Source: Thalassomonas actiniarum
GTDB lineage: Bacteria; Pseudomonadota; Gammaproteobacteria; Enterobacterales; Alteromonadaceae
DNA length: 64,000 nt
Assembly (NCBI RefSeq): GCF_000948975.2
Contig: NZ_CP059735.1
Coordinates: forward strand, 310,001-374,000
Reading direction: 5' to 3'
The notes below the pieces were generated by a model that ran no database searches, had not been told where the DNA came from, and saw only the letters and a program-made list of their open reading frames with translations. The position numbers and the translations under genes were made by a program. Of this stretch, positions 25,963 through 35,310 are shown piece after piece. Every line of letters starts with the position of its first letter. Position 1 is the stretch's first letter.

Positions 25963-26725
25963 AGACACAAAAAAACAGCAGCCATGGCTACTTATTGCCC
26001 TGGCGGTGCTGCTGGTGTGTGCGGTTGCCGGTTATAAACTCTATAGCTCAATTATCCCTATGTCTGCGCAATATCTGGCGGAAAAAATCCCGCAGACAAT
26101 TTATCAGCAAATAGGTGAGCATGGGCTGAAATCCATGGATGAATCGACTTTTTCAGCTTCTGAGCTGTCTGCTGAGAAAAAACAGCAGGTTAGCGAGTTA
26201 TTCAGCTCCGTTGTTGAAAGGTTGCAGCTGGAGCCTGAATCGTATCAGCTGGAATTTCGCAGCTGGGAAGAGACGGCCAATGCCTTTGCCTTGCCCGGCG
26301 GGACTATTATTCTCACCGACGTTTTGGTTGAAAAAATGCAGAATAATGAACAGCTAACTGCCATTATCCTGCATGAAGTCGGCCATATAAAACAAAACCA
26401 TAACATGCAAAACATGATACGGACCTCTTTGTTTTATATTAGCTTGTCGGTTATTTTCGGCGACTTAAGCCTGGTGGCGGATCTCTTGATTGAAGCCTCG
26501 GTGATGGGGGTGAACCTGAGCTATTCCCGGGCATTTGAAAATGAAGCCGATGCCTTTTCGGCCTCAAGCATGCGCACCCTTTATGGTGATGTTTCTGCGT
26601 TGAAACAGGCGATGGAATTGCTGCATGAGGATAGCGGACAGGAAGACAGCGAGCAGGAAAATAGCTGGCTGAGCACTCACCCGGGTTTGGCTGAACGGTT
26701 GCAGACCATCAGTGCCTTTGATTGA
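25934..26725 (+). CDS. M48-family membrane metallopeptidase
   Basis: A 263-residue protein with an N-terminal transmembrane helix (WLLIALAVLLVCAVAGYKLY, about residues 18-38). The peptidase region contains FALPGGTIILTDVL, the zinc motif ILHEVGHIKQNH (HExxH about residues 148-152) and the third ligand in FENEADAFS. This is the Ste24/HtpX/LoiP (M48) class, working in envelope protein quality control. It overlaps the TM2 gene by 29 bp and ends the DUF4177-yidD-TM2-M48 operon. A short acidic repeat (EDSGQEDSEQENS) lies near the C-terminus. Confidence 0.85.
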   Translation: MSNPSPWPVKDTKKQQPWLLIALAVLLVCAVAGYKLYSSIIPMSAQYLAEKIPQTIYQQIGEHGLKSMDESTFSASELSAEKKQQVSELFSSVVERLQLEPESYQLEFRSWEETANAFALPGGTIILTDVLVEKMQNNEQLTAIILHEVGHIKQNHNMQNMIRTSLFYISLSVIFGDLSLVADLLIEASVMGVNLSYSRAFENEADAFSASSMRTLYGDVSALKQAMELLHEDSGQEDSEQENSWLSTHPGLAERLQTISAFD

Positions 26726-26737
26726 TGTTTTATGCTT

Positions 26738-28771
26738 TTAATGAAACATCACGATCTCTTTTTTGCCGCGCACATAATTTAAGTAGAGCAACCTTTGGTT
26801 GTTGAGATCTATATCATCAATCCTCACGGCGGCAGGACTCGGGCGATTCAGCAATTTTTTGCTGTTGCTGCCCGGGTGATATAACCAGATGCCGCCGGCG
26901 CTGTCGCTAAAGGCGATATTATCCGCGGCTATTAAAAACTTCTTATAAGCAATAACCTGGTCCAGTGGTATTTTTTCACCGGCAGCCAGTGTAAATACTT
27001 GCCCGGCGGCATTACTGAGATATAACTTCTTTCGGCTGTCCAGTTGAGCCCAGGAGGCCTGTCCCCGGTGTAATATTTGGGATTCGCCGCTGCCGATATC
27101 AAATAACCTTATTTCCTGATTTTGTCCCGAAGTGGTGTTTAATAGCAGCCGGCTATCATCTAACCATTGATAAATGTTGAGTACCGAAAAGGTGTGCGCT
27201 AACGGCTCTATAACCCCTTGGTGGTCCAGCAAGTGGAGTTGGTTGTTGATATTAAGGACCAGCAGTTTGCCTGTATCCGACCAGATAAAAGATTGCAGCT
27301 TTTGCTCCGCCTTTAGCCGGGTAAGTTGTTTCAGGTTATCGCCGTCGTCGTACCATACCTGGTAACTGCCGCTGCGATCTGAGGCAAAGGCGATCCCTTT
27401 ACCAAGCGGATGATATTTTGCCGTGCCTTCGTTGACTGTGCTGCGATATAACACCTGGCTGGTCGTTTCTTTATTATTGGTTTGCCCCCAGCTTAACTGG
27501 GCAATATCAAAATCGGCAATGCCCAGGGTTGCGGCAACCCGGTGGCCGTCGGGGTGATAGGCGGGGTCGGAAATGGTTTGATAGGTGGGGATCGGGTATT
27601 CGTGAAAGTTGCCGTCCAGTGACATTTCAAACAAGGAACTTCTGTTGGCCACCAGTACCTTGTCTCCCTCGGGGTGCCAGTCCATACCTATCCAGGTGTG
27701 AAATTGGAACTTCTTCGGCAGCCGCAATGGGGCTTGCTGAAAATTGCCGGATTGGGGATCCAGGGTGAGCAGGTTGATCCTGTTGCTGCTGTCAAACTGC
27801 AACAGGGCCAATTTATGCTTACGCGGGGAATAAGATAAGGCATAGGGATATTTGCCTTCTTGCTTATAGAGCAAGTTTGATTGTTGCGTTGAGCTATCTA
27901 ATGTTAATACCTCGGCGTAATCCTGGTGCTGCCGGGTAAACGCCAGCTTATGCCCGCTGAGCCAGCTCAGGGAATATATAAGGTGAGTACAGGAATATAA
28001 ACTTGTCGGGGATTGCGGCAGGTTTTTCGCCAGGGTAAACGATAAGGTGTTAATGCTCATACATTCGCCCCCGTCCCGGTTATCGGCAGCTAAGGTCATT
28101 TCGGTAAAAGCAAGGCGGCTGCCGTCGGTTGACCAGGCGACTTTGCCGTAAATGCTGCTGTCTTTTGTGATCCTGAATTCGCGGTTTTCCTGCAAATCTT
28201 TTACCCAGAGGTGATTTTTTTGCTGTCCCTGATGGCGCTGAAAAGCCAGGTAGCGGCCATCGGGTGAAAAGCTTGGCCGGTACTCGGTTTCATCTGTGGT
28301 CGTCACCGGGGTGACATGGGTAAATACCATAGGTTGGCGGGCGGGTTGTAAAGTAAAATAAAACGTCAGTGCAGTGATCAGCAGCAGGGAAAGCAGCGCG
28401 GTTACCTTTGCTGTTTTCGATAGCTTAGCCGTGTTTTTTTTGGATGTTGGTATTGTTGTAGGCCAGTGCACTCGGGCAACCAGGCTATAGCCCATTTTCG
28501 GATGAGTCGCGATATAGTTTTGCGCTTTGGCGCTGTCGTTAAATGCCTTGCGCAATTGGGCGATACAACGTTGCAGGGTATTGGCTTCCACCACCACATC
28601 CGGCCACACCTGCGCCAGCAATTCCTGATGAGAGACGATTTCCCCCGGCTTGTTAGCCAAAAGCAATAACACTTTTAACACCTTGGGCTCTAAGGTCAAT
28701 ACGGTTTGCTGATGGATGATTTCGCTGCGGTTAATATTAACGCGAAATTCTCCGATATAAACTTCACTCAT
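26738..28771 (-). CDS. Membrane-anchored winged-helix regulator with TolB-like propeller (third copy)
   Basis: A 677-residue protein. Residues 1-100 form an OmpR-type winged helix (LTLEPKVLKVLLLLANKPGEIVSHQELLAQVWPDVVVEANTL.. in part, and YIATHPKMGYSLVA). A transmembrane helix lies near 125-145 (VTALLSLLLITALTFYFTL). The rest contains PD40/TolB repeats (EYRPSFSPDGRYLAFQR, GKVAWSTDGSRLAFTE, YHPLGKGIAFASDRSGSYQVW). It faces away from the esterase gene at 28993, which is a plausible target. It is convergent with the M48 peptidase at a 12-bp interval. Confidence 0.85.
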   Translation of the reverse strand: MSEVYIGEFRVNINRSEIIHQQTVLTLEPKVLKVLLLLANKPGEIVSHQELLAQVWPDVVVEANTLQRCIAQLRKAFNDSAKAQNYIATHPKMGYSLVARVHWPTTIPTSKKNTAKLSKTAKVTALLSLLLITALTFYFTLQPARQPMVFTHVTPVTTTDETEYRPSFSPDGRYLAFQRHQGQQKNHLWVKDLQENREFRITKDSSIYGKVAWSTDGSRLAFTEMTLAADNRDGGECMSINTLSFTLAKNLPQSPTSLYSCTHLIYSLSWLSGHKLAFTRQHQDYAEVLTLDSSTQQSNLLYKQEGKYPYALSYSPRKHKLALLQFDSSNRINLLTLDPQSGNFQQAPLRLPKKFQFHTWIGMDWHPEGDKVLVANRSSLFEMSLDGNFHEYPIPTYQTISDPAYHPDGHRVAATLGIADFDIAQLSWGQTNNKETTSQVLYRSTVNEGTAKYHPLGKGIAFASDRSGSYQVWYDDGDNLKQLTRLKAEQKLQSFIWSDTGKLLVLNINNQLHLLDHQGVIEPLAHTFSVLNIYQWLDDSRLLLNTTSGQNQEIRLFDIGSGESQILHRGQASWAQLDSRKKLYLSNAAGQVFTLAAGEKIPLDQVIAYKKFLIAADNIAFSDSAGGIWLYHPGSNSKKLLNRPSPAAVRIDDIDLNNQRLLYLNYVRGKKEIVMFH

Positions 28772-28992
28772 TCATTATCTCAAATACAGGTGCCGGTAAT
28801 ACTTGATCAAGGAAAGAAAAAGTATATTTCAAGTCAAGATGAATACCTAGTGAAATCTGGCTGTAAGCCAGGTTTCACGCGTTCATCAGTTAATCATCAG
28901 CTTTTTATCAGCACTAAATCAGGCCGTTTGGCTTGTTGTCCGCAGGCATTTATTGACAATGAAAGCCGGTTTATTTTTTACGGACGATTTAT

Positions 28993-30204
28993 ATGAAAAA
29001 GCTTAGTTTGCATGCTGTTTTTATCCGGGGCTGTTTGACTCTGTTCTCTTTGCTCTCTCTTGCTGTCTTCGCCGGTGAGCCGGTTGTTTTTGGCCACAGT
29101 GAGAAGTTTTTCTCCAAGGTATTAAATGAAGAGCGCAGCTTACTGATTAAGCTGCCACAGGGATATCGGCAAAGCGGCAATAAAACATATCCCGTGCTTT
29201 ATACCCTGGATGGCCAAAGTCATTACCGCAGAGTTGCCGGCACCCTGGAATGGCTCAGCGATACCGCGGAAATGATCCCGCAGCACATAGTGGTTGGCCT
29301 GGTGGCCGATAACGGCAGGCAAAGGTTGCGTGATGCCAGTCCTTTTAAAAGGGCCAGTTATAAAAATGGCAGCGAAGCTTCCGGCGATACCTTCATCCGT
29401 TTTCTTAAGACAGAGCTTATCCCCTATATCGATAAGAAATACCGTACCCGGGCTTTTCGAACCCTGGCCGGACATTCTGCTATGGCCAGGGGGGTCTTGC
29501 ATATCATGAGCTCAACCGATAACTTGTTCCAGGCCTATATTGCCATGAGCCCGGCTTTATCCGATCGGGAGCGTAACAAAGCGTTTGTTGAGAATATTGG
29601 CAACAAAATCAGTGATCAGGATCGAAGTGCGACTTTTTATTACCAAACCTTGGGCAATGAAGCGGTTTACCGGGGAAATTTCGAGCGTCTGTCAAAAGTC
29701 TTTGCAAGCCGGGCCCCTGAAAATTTCACCTGGTTTAGCGAGTATTATCCGTTAGAGACCCATATGTCGGTGCCGAGTAAAACCCTGCACAATGCCATGC
29801 TGGCGTTAGCGCATTATCGCGGCTGGACAGCAGCGCCGTCGGTAGTTAATCAAGGCCTGGCTGCGGTAACAAAGCACTATCAAGCACTGGCTAAACAGCA
29901 AAACAGGGCGGTATCACCGCCGGAAGCGTTATTGATCAACATGTCTTACGACGCCTATTTTGCTAAAAAATATCAGCAGGCGGTAGCGGGGTTTGAGCTG
30001 GCGGTGAAACTTTATCCGGGATCCGTTAATGCCCGTGACAGTTTAGCCGACGGTTATGAAGCGGCCGGACAATTAGCAAGAGCCTTAAACCAGCAAAAAG
30101 TGGCGGTGAAGCTGGCCAAAGAGCAAAATGCCGATAATCTGCAACAGGTTCGGGAACATTTGCAGAGTCTGGCAGAAAAAATCCAGGCAAAGCCTTTGTC
30201 ATAA
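28993..30204 (+). CDS. Secreted esterase-D-type alpha/beta hydrolase with C-terminal TPR
   Basis: A 403-residue protein with a signal peptide (..LTLFSLLSLAVFAGE). The first ~270 residues are like the Esterase D/IroE family: INIKLPQGY-type start (LLIKLPQGYRQSG), YPVLYTLDGQSHY, FLKTELIPYIDKKYRT, then the elbow. Here the elbow reads AGHSAMARG instead of the usual GHSxGG, so the second Gly is lost. ETHMSVPSKTLHNAM carries the likely catalytic His. Residues ~300-395 form TPR-like helices. The substrate is unknown, and reduced activity is possible. It is divergent from the third winged-helix regulator. Confidence 0.75.
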   Translation: MKKLSLHAVFIRGCLTLFSLLSLAVFAGEPVVFGHSEKFFSKVLNEERSLLIKLPQGYRQSGNKTYPVLYTLDGQSHYRRVAGTLEWLSDTAEMIPQHIVVGLVADNGRQRLRDASPFKRASYKNGSEASGDTFIRFLKTELIPYIDKKYRTRAFRTLAGHSAMARGVLHIMSSTDNLFQAYIAMSPALSDRERNKAFVENIGNKISDQDRSATFYYQTLGNEAVYRGNFERLSKVFASRAPENFTWFSEYYPLETHMSVPSKTLHNAMLALAHYRGWTAAPSVVNQGLAAVTKHYQALAKQQNRAVSPPEALLINMSYDAYFAKKYQQAVAGFELAVKLYPGSVNARDSLADGYEAAGQLARALNQQKVAVKLAKEQNADNLQQVREHLQSLAEKIQAKPLS

Positions 30205-30253
30205 CAGGCCAACGGCAGGACATCTTTTAGCTAAGGGCGTGGTTATTTTTGAA

Positions 30254-30283
30254 GGGGTCAGGGCTTGAGTTGCGCCTGACCCC
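30254..30283. terminator. Hairpin between convergent genes (REP-like palindrome)
   Basis: GGGGTCAGG (30254-30262) pairs perfectly with CCTGACCCC (30275-30283), with a 12-nt loop. It lies between the esterase stop (30204, plus) and the VanZ stop (30295, minus). The GGGGTCAG.. palindrome resembles REP-type elements of gammaproteobacteria, so it could be a REP unit used as a terminator. Confidence 0.5.
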
Positions 30284-30294
30284 GGCAAGTTCAG

Positions 30295-30666
30295 CTAATG
30301 CCTGGCTTTTCGCTTATTGAACATCATGGTGAAGATGATGATACCAGCGATATCTGCGCTGATATCGGCAAAGTCAAAGGTTCTGTTGACTAAAAACAAC
30401 TGGCTCATTTCCTCGATAAGGGCCAGGGATAACACCAGCAGGGCGCCCAGCGGTAGCGGGTAGCCTTTAACCATCAGACATTTGTGGTTAAAGGCGATCA
30501 CGGTCAGCTGGCTCAGGGTGCCGTATAACACCAGGTGGCCCAACTTATCGCCGTATGGCAGTGAGCGCACCAGCTCGAAAAAGATATTGTTATCGCCCTT
30601 GTTGGCGGCAAAGATATTCCAGCTTATAAACAACAGGAACAGCAGTGCCGGTATGATACGCAACAT
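30295..30666 (-). CDS. VanZ-family membrane protein
   Basis: A 123-residue protein with four hydrophobic helices and the VanZ-type core LPYGDKLGHLVLYGTLSQL plus ALIEEMSQLF and RTFDFADISADIAG. The family is loosely linked to glycopeptide resistance by homology to VanZ, but most members have no proven role. It begins 1 bp after the creD stop and is the last gene of the cre cluster. Confidence 0.8.
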   Translation of the reverse strand: MLRIIPALLFLLFISWNIFAANKGDNNIFFELVRSLPYGDKLGHLVLYGTLSQLTVIAFNHKCLMVKGYPLPLGALLVLSLALIEEMSQLFLVNRTFDFADISADIAGIIIFTMMFNKRKARH

Positions 30667-30667
30667 G

Positions 30668-32089
30668 TTATGGCTCTTCTTTGGCAGCTAAGGCGGCATT
30701 GTGCTTGCTGTTTAACTGTTCGCCGACCTGGTACCAGTCGATGTTCCGGGTGGTGAACATCACAATCGCCAGGCAAACAAAGGTTAACAGTGCCCCCATA
30801 ACCAGGGCCAAGTCTTCGGCGCTGATGATGATATAAAGCGCGGTGTAAAGCAGCAGCAGTAAAGCGGCAAAGGCAAATGCCTGCTTAAAGCCTGCCAGGA
30901 CATAGCGTAAATACGAGAGCAGCAAACCGGTACAGGCAAGGGAGGCTACCAGGTAGGCCAGTAGAAAAGCAATATGCTCGGACAGGGAGATCAGCAATAA
31001 GTAAAAGATCGCGATGGCAAATCCCACCAGGGTGTATTGGATCGGATGTATCGGCAATTTCATGATGACTTCAAAGATAAAAAAGCTGATAAAACTTAAG
31101 CCGATAAATAACATGCTGTACTTTACCGAGCGTTCGGATTGCAGATAAATATCTACCGCTTCAATATGTTTGATGCCAAAATCGCTGGTAAATAAGGGCT
31201 GACAAACCCTGTTTTCACATTGTGTTATTTTGTCGCTGATATTGCTGGCAAATGACGTGATTTTCCAGTTCGCCCGGTAGCCGTCTTGGCTGATGTTACG
31301 GGATGCAGGTAAGAACTCGCCGATAAATTGCGGATGGGGCCAGGTCGAACTTGCCTGGACCTTGGCCGCTTGTCCAACCGGGATAAAGGAGATGGCTTCC
31401 ATACCCCGAAGTTCCAGCTGAAAAGTAAACTTGATAGGCTCGCTCAGGCTGCCGGTTGAAATATCTGCGGCGGGCTTGTCTGATATTGGCGGCATTTCAG
31501 GTAAGTAAGCATGCAGGCCTTTGTTATTTTCCAAAAGCTTGCTACCCGGTTGGAAGGGAATTTTTTTATCCTGCCACATCAGTGTCGGGATACTGTTGAT
31601 ACCCCTGGGATCTGAGACTGTGGTGGTGATATAAGGCCGGCCCAAACGGCCGCCGTGTGCTTCATTTTTGATCTCTTTTAGCATCGCCTGCCAGCTATCG
31701 GTATTGATTTGTCCGCTGATATCCAAACGGGTGGTATAAACCGGGATCTTGTAGATGCCTTTATGGCGAATGTCGTTGGTTATTTGGGCGTTGATCTTGA
31801 TGTTGTCGGGAATAAGAAACCTGCGCTTGGCAAGCTTACTGATGTGCAGGGTTTTCTTTTGGCTTACCTTATCCACCAGGGTGGTTTCCCGGTTGACCTC
31901 ATAGGGAAAAACCACCATGGCGGTCATGACTGTCTGCTGTCCGGTCCAGCTCTGGCTGACATCCTGTTTGGCCCGGGTTAAGAATTGCGATCTTTCGCTG
32001 ATTTTATCGGCAATCATGCCAAGCGGGATCAGCAACAGCAGGGTTACAAAGCCGATGATGGCGAGTTTTATCGATAAGTTTTTTTGCAT
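30668..32089 (-). CDS. creD: Cell envelope integrity protein CreD
   Basis: A 473-residue inner-membrane protein. An N-terminal helix (LAIIGFVTLLLLIPLGMIADKISER) is followed by a large periplasmic segment (~40-320, with GRPYITTTVSDPRGI and LRGMEAISFIPVGQ) and a C-terminal block of six helices. This is the CreD (inner membrane protein) layout. In Enterobacteria and Aeromonas creD expression is controlled by CreBC and linked to beta-lactam response. It lies downstream of creB-creC in the same orientation with 108 bp between. No direct-repeat cre-tag (TTCAC) was found in that gap. Confidence 0.88.
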   Translation of the reverse strand: MQKNLSIKLAIIGFVTLLLLIPLGMIADKISERSQFLTRAKQDVSQSWTGQQTVMTAMVVFPYEVNRETTLVDKVSQKKTLHISKLAKRRFLIPDNIKINAQITNDIRHKGIYKIPVYTTRLDISGQINTDSWQAMLKEIKNEAHGGRLGRPYITTTVSDPRGINSIPTLMWQDKKIPFQPGSKLLENNKGLHAYLPEMPPISDKPAADISTGSLSEPIKFTFQLELRGMEAISFIPVGQAAKVQASSTWPHPQFIGEFLPASRNISQDGYRANWKITSFASNISDKITQCENRVCQPLFTSDFGIKHIEAVDIYLQSERSVKYSMLFIGLSFISFFIFEVIMKLPIHPIQYTLVGFAIAIFYLLLISLSEHIAFLLAYLVASLACTGLLLSYLRYVLAGFKQAFAFAALLLLLYTALYIIISAEDLALVMGALLTFVCLAIVMFTTRNIDWYQVGEQLNSKHNAALAAKEEP

Positions 32090-32197
32090 AAGGCACTCCT
32101 GAGGGTTTTTTTGCTCAGGATAAATGCCTTGTGTGGGCGGATTATGTGTTTTGTGTGTGCTTGATAAAAATAACCAAGGTATTTATCTGTGCTCCGG

Positions 32198-33622
32198 CTA
32201 TGTAAGGTTAAGGGTTAACCGGGCGCAAACCCCTTTTTCCTTGTTGTTATCAAGTTCAATAGAGCCCAGGTGTAATTCGGCAATTTGTTTGACAAAACAC
32301 AGGCCGAGCCCCGAGCTTTTCTTTTGTGAATCAGGGCGTGGCAGGGAGTAAAAGCGCTGAAAAATCTTATCTAAAGCATACGCGGGAATACCGCAGCCCT
32401 GATCCCGGATAAGTATGCTGGTTTGTATCCCCGGGGAGACCTTAACCGAGATGGTGCCGCCTTCGGGACTGAAATCCAGGGCGTTTTGCAGCAGGTTATC
32501 TATGGCCTGTGCCAGCAGGAAGCTGTCTCCCGAGATAAATAATTGTGACGGCATCTCGCTGGTGATGGTTACCGAACATTTGGCCGCCCGGGTTTGTTTG
32601 CTGCTGATGACCTGATTGATCACCGGGATCAAATCCAGGCGTTCAACTTTTTCTAAAGCATCCTGTTTTTCCACCGTTACCAGGGCCAGCAAGCGGTTGA
32701 TCATTTCATCGATACGTTGTGCTTCATATTGAATATTGCCGATAAAGCGGCTTTGATCTGCTGCCGCCATTTGCGGGCTTAAGATCTCGCTGGCGCCTTT
32801 GATAGCGGAGACCGGGCTTTTTAGTTCATGGGTGAGGGCATGGACATATTTTTCCACATAGTCTTTGCCTTCAAGTTCGCGGCGCATATCATCGATGGCG
32901 GTGGCCAGTTTGGCCAATTCCGTTTCCCGAAGAGCCGGTACCTTTATTTGTTGTCCGCATCGGATAGCGTCGGCGTACTTGACCAGTTTGCGGATGGAGC
33001 GGGTCAGCCAGAACGACAGGGTTAAGGCGGCGATTAATGACAACAATACCAGGGAGAGGCCGCGTTTTTGGATGTTGGTGCGCGCCATCTCAATAAAAGG
33101 CTGTACGGTAACATTTGGTTTGGCGACCGTTAATACGCCGATGATTTGCTGTTTGTGTTTGATCGGCGCGGCGACATGCATCACGGTACTGAATTCATTA
33201 TCGGGATCTGACTTAGTGCTTCTTGCGCCGTATTGTCCCCGTAAAGTCAGGTAAACATCATTCCATTGGGAGTAATCTTTGCCGACATCCCGCCTGGCCG
33301 AGTCATATTTTACTGTGCCTTTGGCATCGGTAATATAAATGCGGATATCGCTGGTTTGTTTGTTTATCGAAGAGATTTTTGCCTTGTGTGAGCGCTGCAG
33401 AAAGCTGTCCATGTCGGCAGTAAGGTGGCGCAGATCATCCGGGGAGGCGATGTATTCCCGGGTGACCATTTCTGCCAGTAAATTCGACATGTCCACCAGG
33501 GCGTCTTCTGTCGACTGGCGCATGCCGGGTTTTAATTCCGACATAAAAACATCCAGCAACAGGTAGGCGGCTACACCGAGGATCATGAAATAAGCCAGAA
33601 ATATCCGTAAGTTGAGACTCAC
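32198..33622 (-). CDS. creC: Two-component sensor histidine kinase CreC
   Basis: A 474-residue kinase. A first transmembrane helix (about 7-27) is followed by a periplasmic sensor domain to ~180, a second helix (LVLLSLIAALTLSFWLT) and a HAMP-like segment. The H-box is HALTHELKSPVSAIKG with the phosphorylated His near 265, the N-box is NLLQNALDFSPEGG, and the G-boxes are IRDQGCGIP and GLGLCFVKQI. It starts with a GTG sharing one base with the creB TAG stop, so translation is coupled. Confidence 0.9.
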   Translation of the reverse strand: MSLNLRIFLAYFMILGVAAYLLLDVFMSELKPGMRQSTEDALVDMSNLLAEMVTREYIASPDDLRHLTADMDSFLQRSHKAKISSINKQTSDIRIYITDAKGTVKYDSARRDVGKDYSQWNDVYLTLRGQYGARSTKSDPDNEFSTVMHVAAPIKHKQQIIGVLTVAKPNVTVQPFIEMARTNIQKRGLSLVLLSLIAALTLSFWLTRSIRKLVKYADAIRCGQQIKVPALRETELAKLATAIDDMRRELEGKDYVEKYVHALTHELKSPVSAIKGASEILSPQMAAADQSRFIGNIQYEAQRIDEMINRLLALVTVEKQDALEKVERLDLIPVINQVISSKQTRAAKCSVTITSEMPSQLFISGDSFLLAQAIDNLLQNALDFSPEGGTISVKVSPGIQTSILIRDQGCGIPAYALDKIFQRFYSLPRPDSQKKSSGLGLCFVKQIAELHLGSIELDNNKEKGVCARLTLNLT

Positions 33623-34317
33623 TAGTGATGTACCCGGCGCAACTGAATGCTGTAACCGACACCCCTGTGGGTCACTAATGAGGAATCATTGGGGTCTACG
33701 GCTCGCAGCTTGGCGCGTATGGTTTTTATATGGGTATCGACGGCGCGATCAAAACTTTCTTCCGGGGTCGGCCACACCGCATTCATCAGCTGTTCCCGGG
33801 TAAATACCCGTTCCGGCTGGCTCAGCAGCAGCTTTAAGATGCCGTATTCATAAGCGGTAAGTTCAAGCTGGCTGTTGCAGTAGCTGATTTGCCGTTTTTC
33901 TTCATCTAAGGTGAAGGTTTGCCCTGAGGCGGCAGACTGATTTGTTTGGGCGCGTTGGCGCTTTAAAATGACTTTCACCCGGGCAACCAGTTCGCGGGGG
34001 CTGAAAGGTTTAACCACATAATCATCACCGCCAATTTCCAGGCCGACTACACGGTCGATTTCTTCACCGCGGGCGGTTAAAAAGATGATCGGTACCTCTG
34101 AGTTTTTGCGGATGGTTTTACACACTTCAAAACCGTTGATGTCCGGCAGGCCGACATCGAGAATAACCAGATCGACATGACTGGCGCTTAACCGCTGCAG
34201 GGCTTCTTCTCCCAGGCTGACCCAGGTAGCAGCAAACCCTTCTGATTTCAGGGCATAGGTGATGTTGTCGGCAATGCTGGATTCGTCTTCGATGACCAGG
34301 ATATGTTTTTTTACCAC
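33622..34317 (-). CDS. creB: Two-component response regulator CreB
   Basis: A 231-residue OmpR/PhoB-type regulator. The receiver domain (1-120) has acidic pocket residues EDE near 10, phosphoacceptor Asp in VDLVILDVGLPD, and Lys in DDYVVKPFSPREL. The winged-helix DNA-binding domain covers ~130-228 (LTAYEYGILKLLLSQPERVFTREQL, VDTHIKTIRAKLR, THRGVGYSIQL). The start is GTG with AAGGA just upstream. It forms an operon with creC and probably creD and vanZ. Confidence 0.9.
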   Translation of the reverse strand: MVKKHILVIEDESSIADNITYALKSEGFAATWVSLGEEALQRLSASHVDLVILDVGLPDINGFEVCKTIRKNSEVPIIFLTARGEEIDRVVGLEIGGDDYVVKPFSPRELVARVKVILKRQRAQTNQSAASGQTFTLDEEKRQISYCNSQLELTAYEYGILKLLLSQPERVFTREQLMNAVWPTPEESFDRAVDTHIKTIRAKLRAVDPNDSSLVTHRGVGYSIQLRRVHH

Positions 34318-34447
34318 TTGTCCTTCTTATGCCTTATATCTGAATAGCTGACGGATAAATATCAGGTTTCAAGGTTACAGCACAGGAGCAAAACCGTAAA
34401 CCCGGTTTAAGGAGCTATTAACCGGATCAGAAAGTTGAGCCAATAGC

Positions 34448-35209
34448 TTAGAAGGTAAAACCGTACTTGACCAACATGGCAAAACACATAGTCACCACAA
34501 GGTATCTCAGGTATTTTACCTTAATGGTAAACAGGCAATGGGAGCCGAGCCTGGCGCCGATAACCTGCCCCAGGATCATGATGAAGCCCAAGGCCCAAAT
34601 TACCTGCCCGGCAACAAGGAAAACCAGCAGTGATGCCATATTGGTGGAAAAATTCAGGGTTTTGGCGATGGCGGTTGCATCAATAAAGCCCCGTCCGTTT
34701 AAAGAAACCCCGGCAAGGGCAAAGAAGGAACCGGTTCCCGGACCAAAAAAACCGTCGTAGCAACCAATCGAAGGGACAACCAGTCTTTGATAGTTTTTGG
34801 CAGACACTTTTGCCTGCTTGCTTTGCTTATCCAGGGCCGGGGCCATAAGAAAATAAATACCAATAAAAAGCATCACCAGCGGAATAACAAAACTTAATAC
34901 CCGGGTATCAACAAACTGGATCATCGTTGTACCAACAGCTGCCCCGATAAAAGCAAACAACATCAGCGGCTTAATTTCATCCCAGCTTACCTTTTTGTTT
35001 TTCAACATCATATAGCTTGCCGTTGCGGTGCCGGTACTGGCCTGTAACTTGTTGGTTGCCAGGGCGGCAACCGGCGGTATGCCGCTCATCATTAATGCCG
35101 GTACGGTCAGTAAACCGCCGCCACCGGCTAAGGTATCAAGAAACCCGGCGACAATAGCGATAAAAAACAAAAAGGCTAATAACTCGATGGAGAAATGGGC
35201 GAGTTCCAA
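34448..35209 (-). CDS. TSUP-family transporter (TauE/SafE-like, YfcA type)
   Basis: A 253-residue membrane protein with about eight helices. It shows the TSUP signatures GFLDTLAGGGGLLTVPAL near residue 25 and CYDGFFGPGTGSFFALAG near 150. The family exports or imports sulfur oxyanions and organosulfonates; the substrate here is unknown. No sulfur gene is adjacent. Confidence 0.88.
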   Translation of the reverse strand: MELAHFSIELLAFLFFIAIVAGFLDTLAGGGGLLTVPALMMSGIPPVAALATNKLQASTGTATASYMMLKNKKVSWDEIKPLMLFAFIGAAVGTTMIQFVDTRVLSFVIPLVMLFIGIYFLMAPALDKQSKQAKVSAKNYQRLVVPSIGCYDGFFGPGTGSFFALAGVSLNGRGFIDATAIAKTLNFSTNMASLLVFLVAGQVIWALGFIMILGQVIGARLGSHCLFTIKVKYLRYLVVTMCFAMLVKYGFTF

Positions 35210-35310
35210 AATAAGCTCCCTAAAAATAATGGTTACCTTTGTGTTTGGAAAAGTAACTTAAAAGTTTGGCTATAAGATCAGCCGGGCAGCACCTGACTGA
35301 TCTCGAGTGG

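Noticed and set aside
32090-32197. cre-tag (TTCAC direct repeat) before creD
   Set aside because: No TTCAC pair with the right spacing was found on either strand, so CreB control of creD cannot be argued from sequence here.
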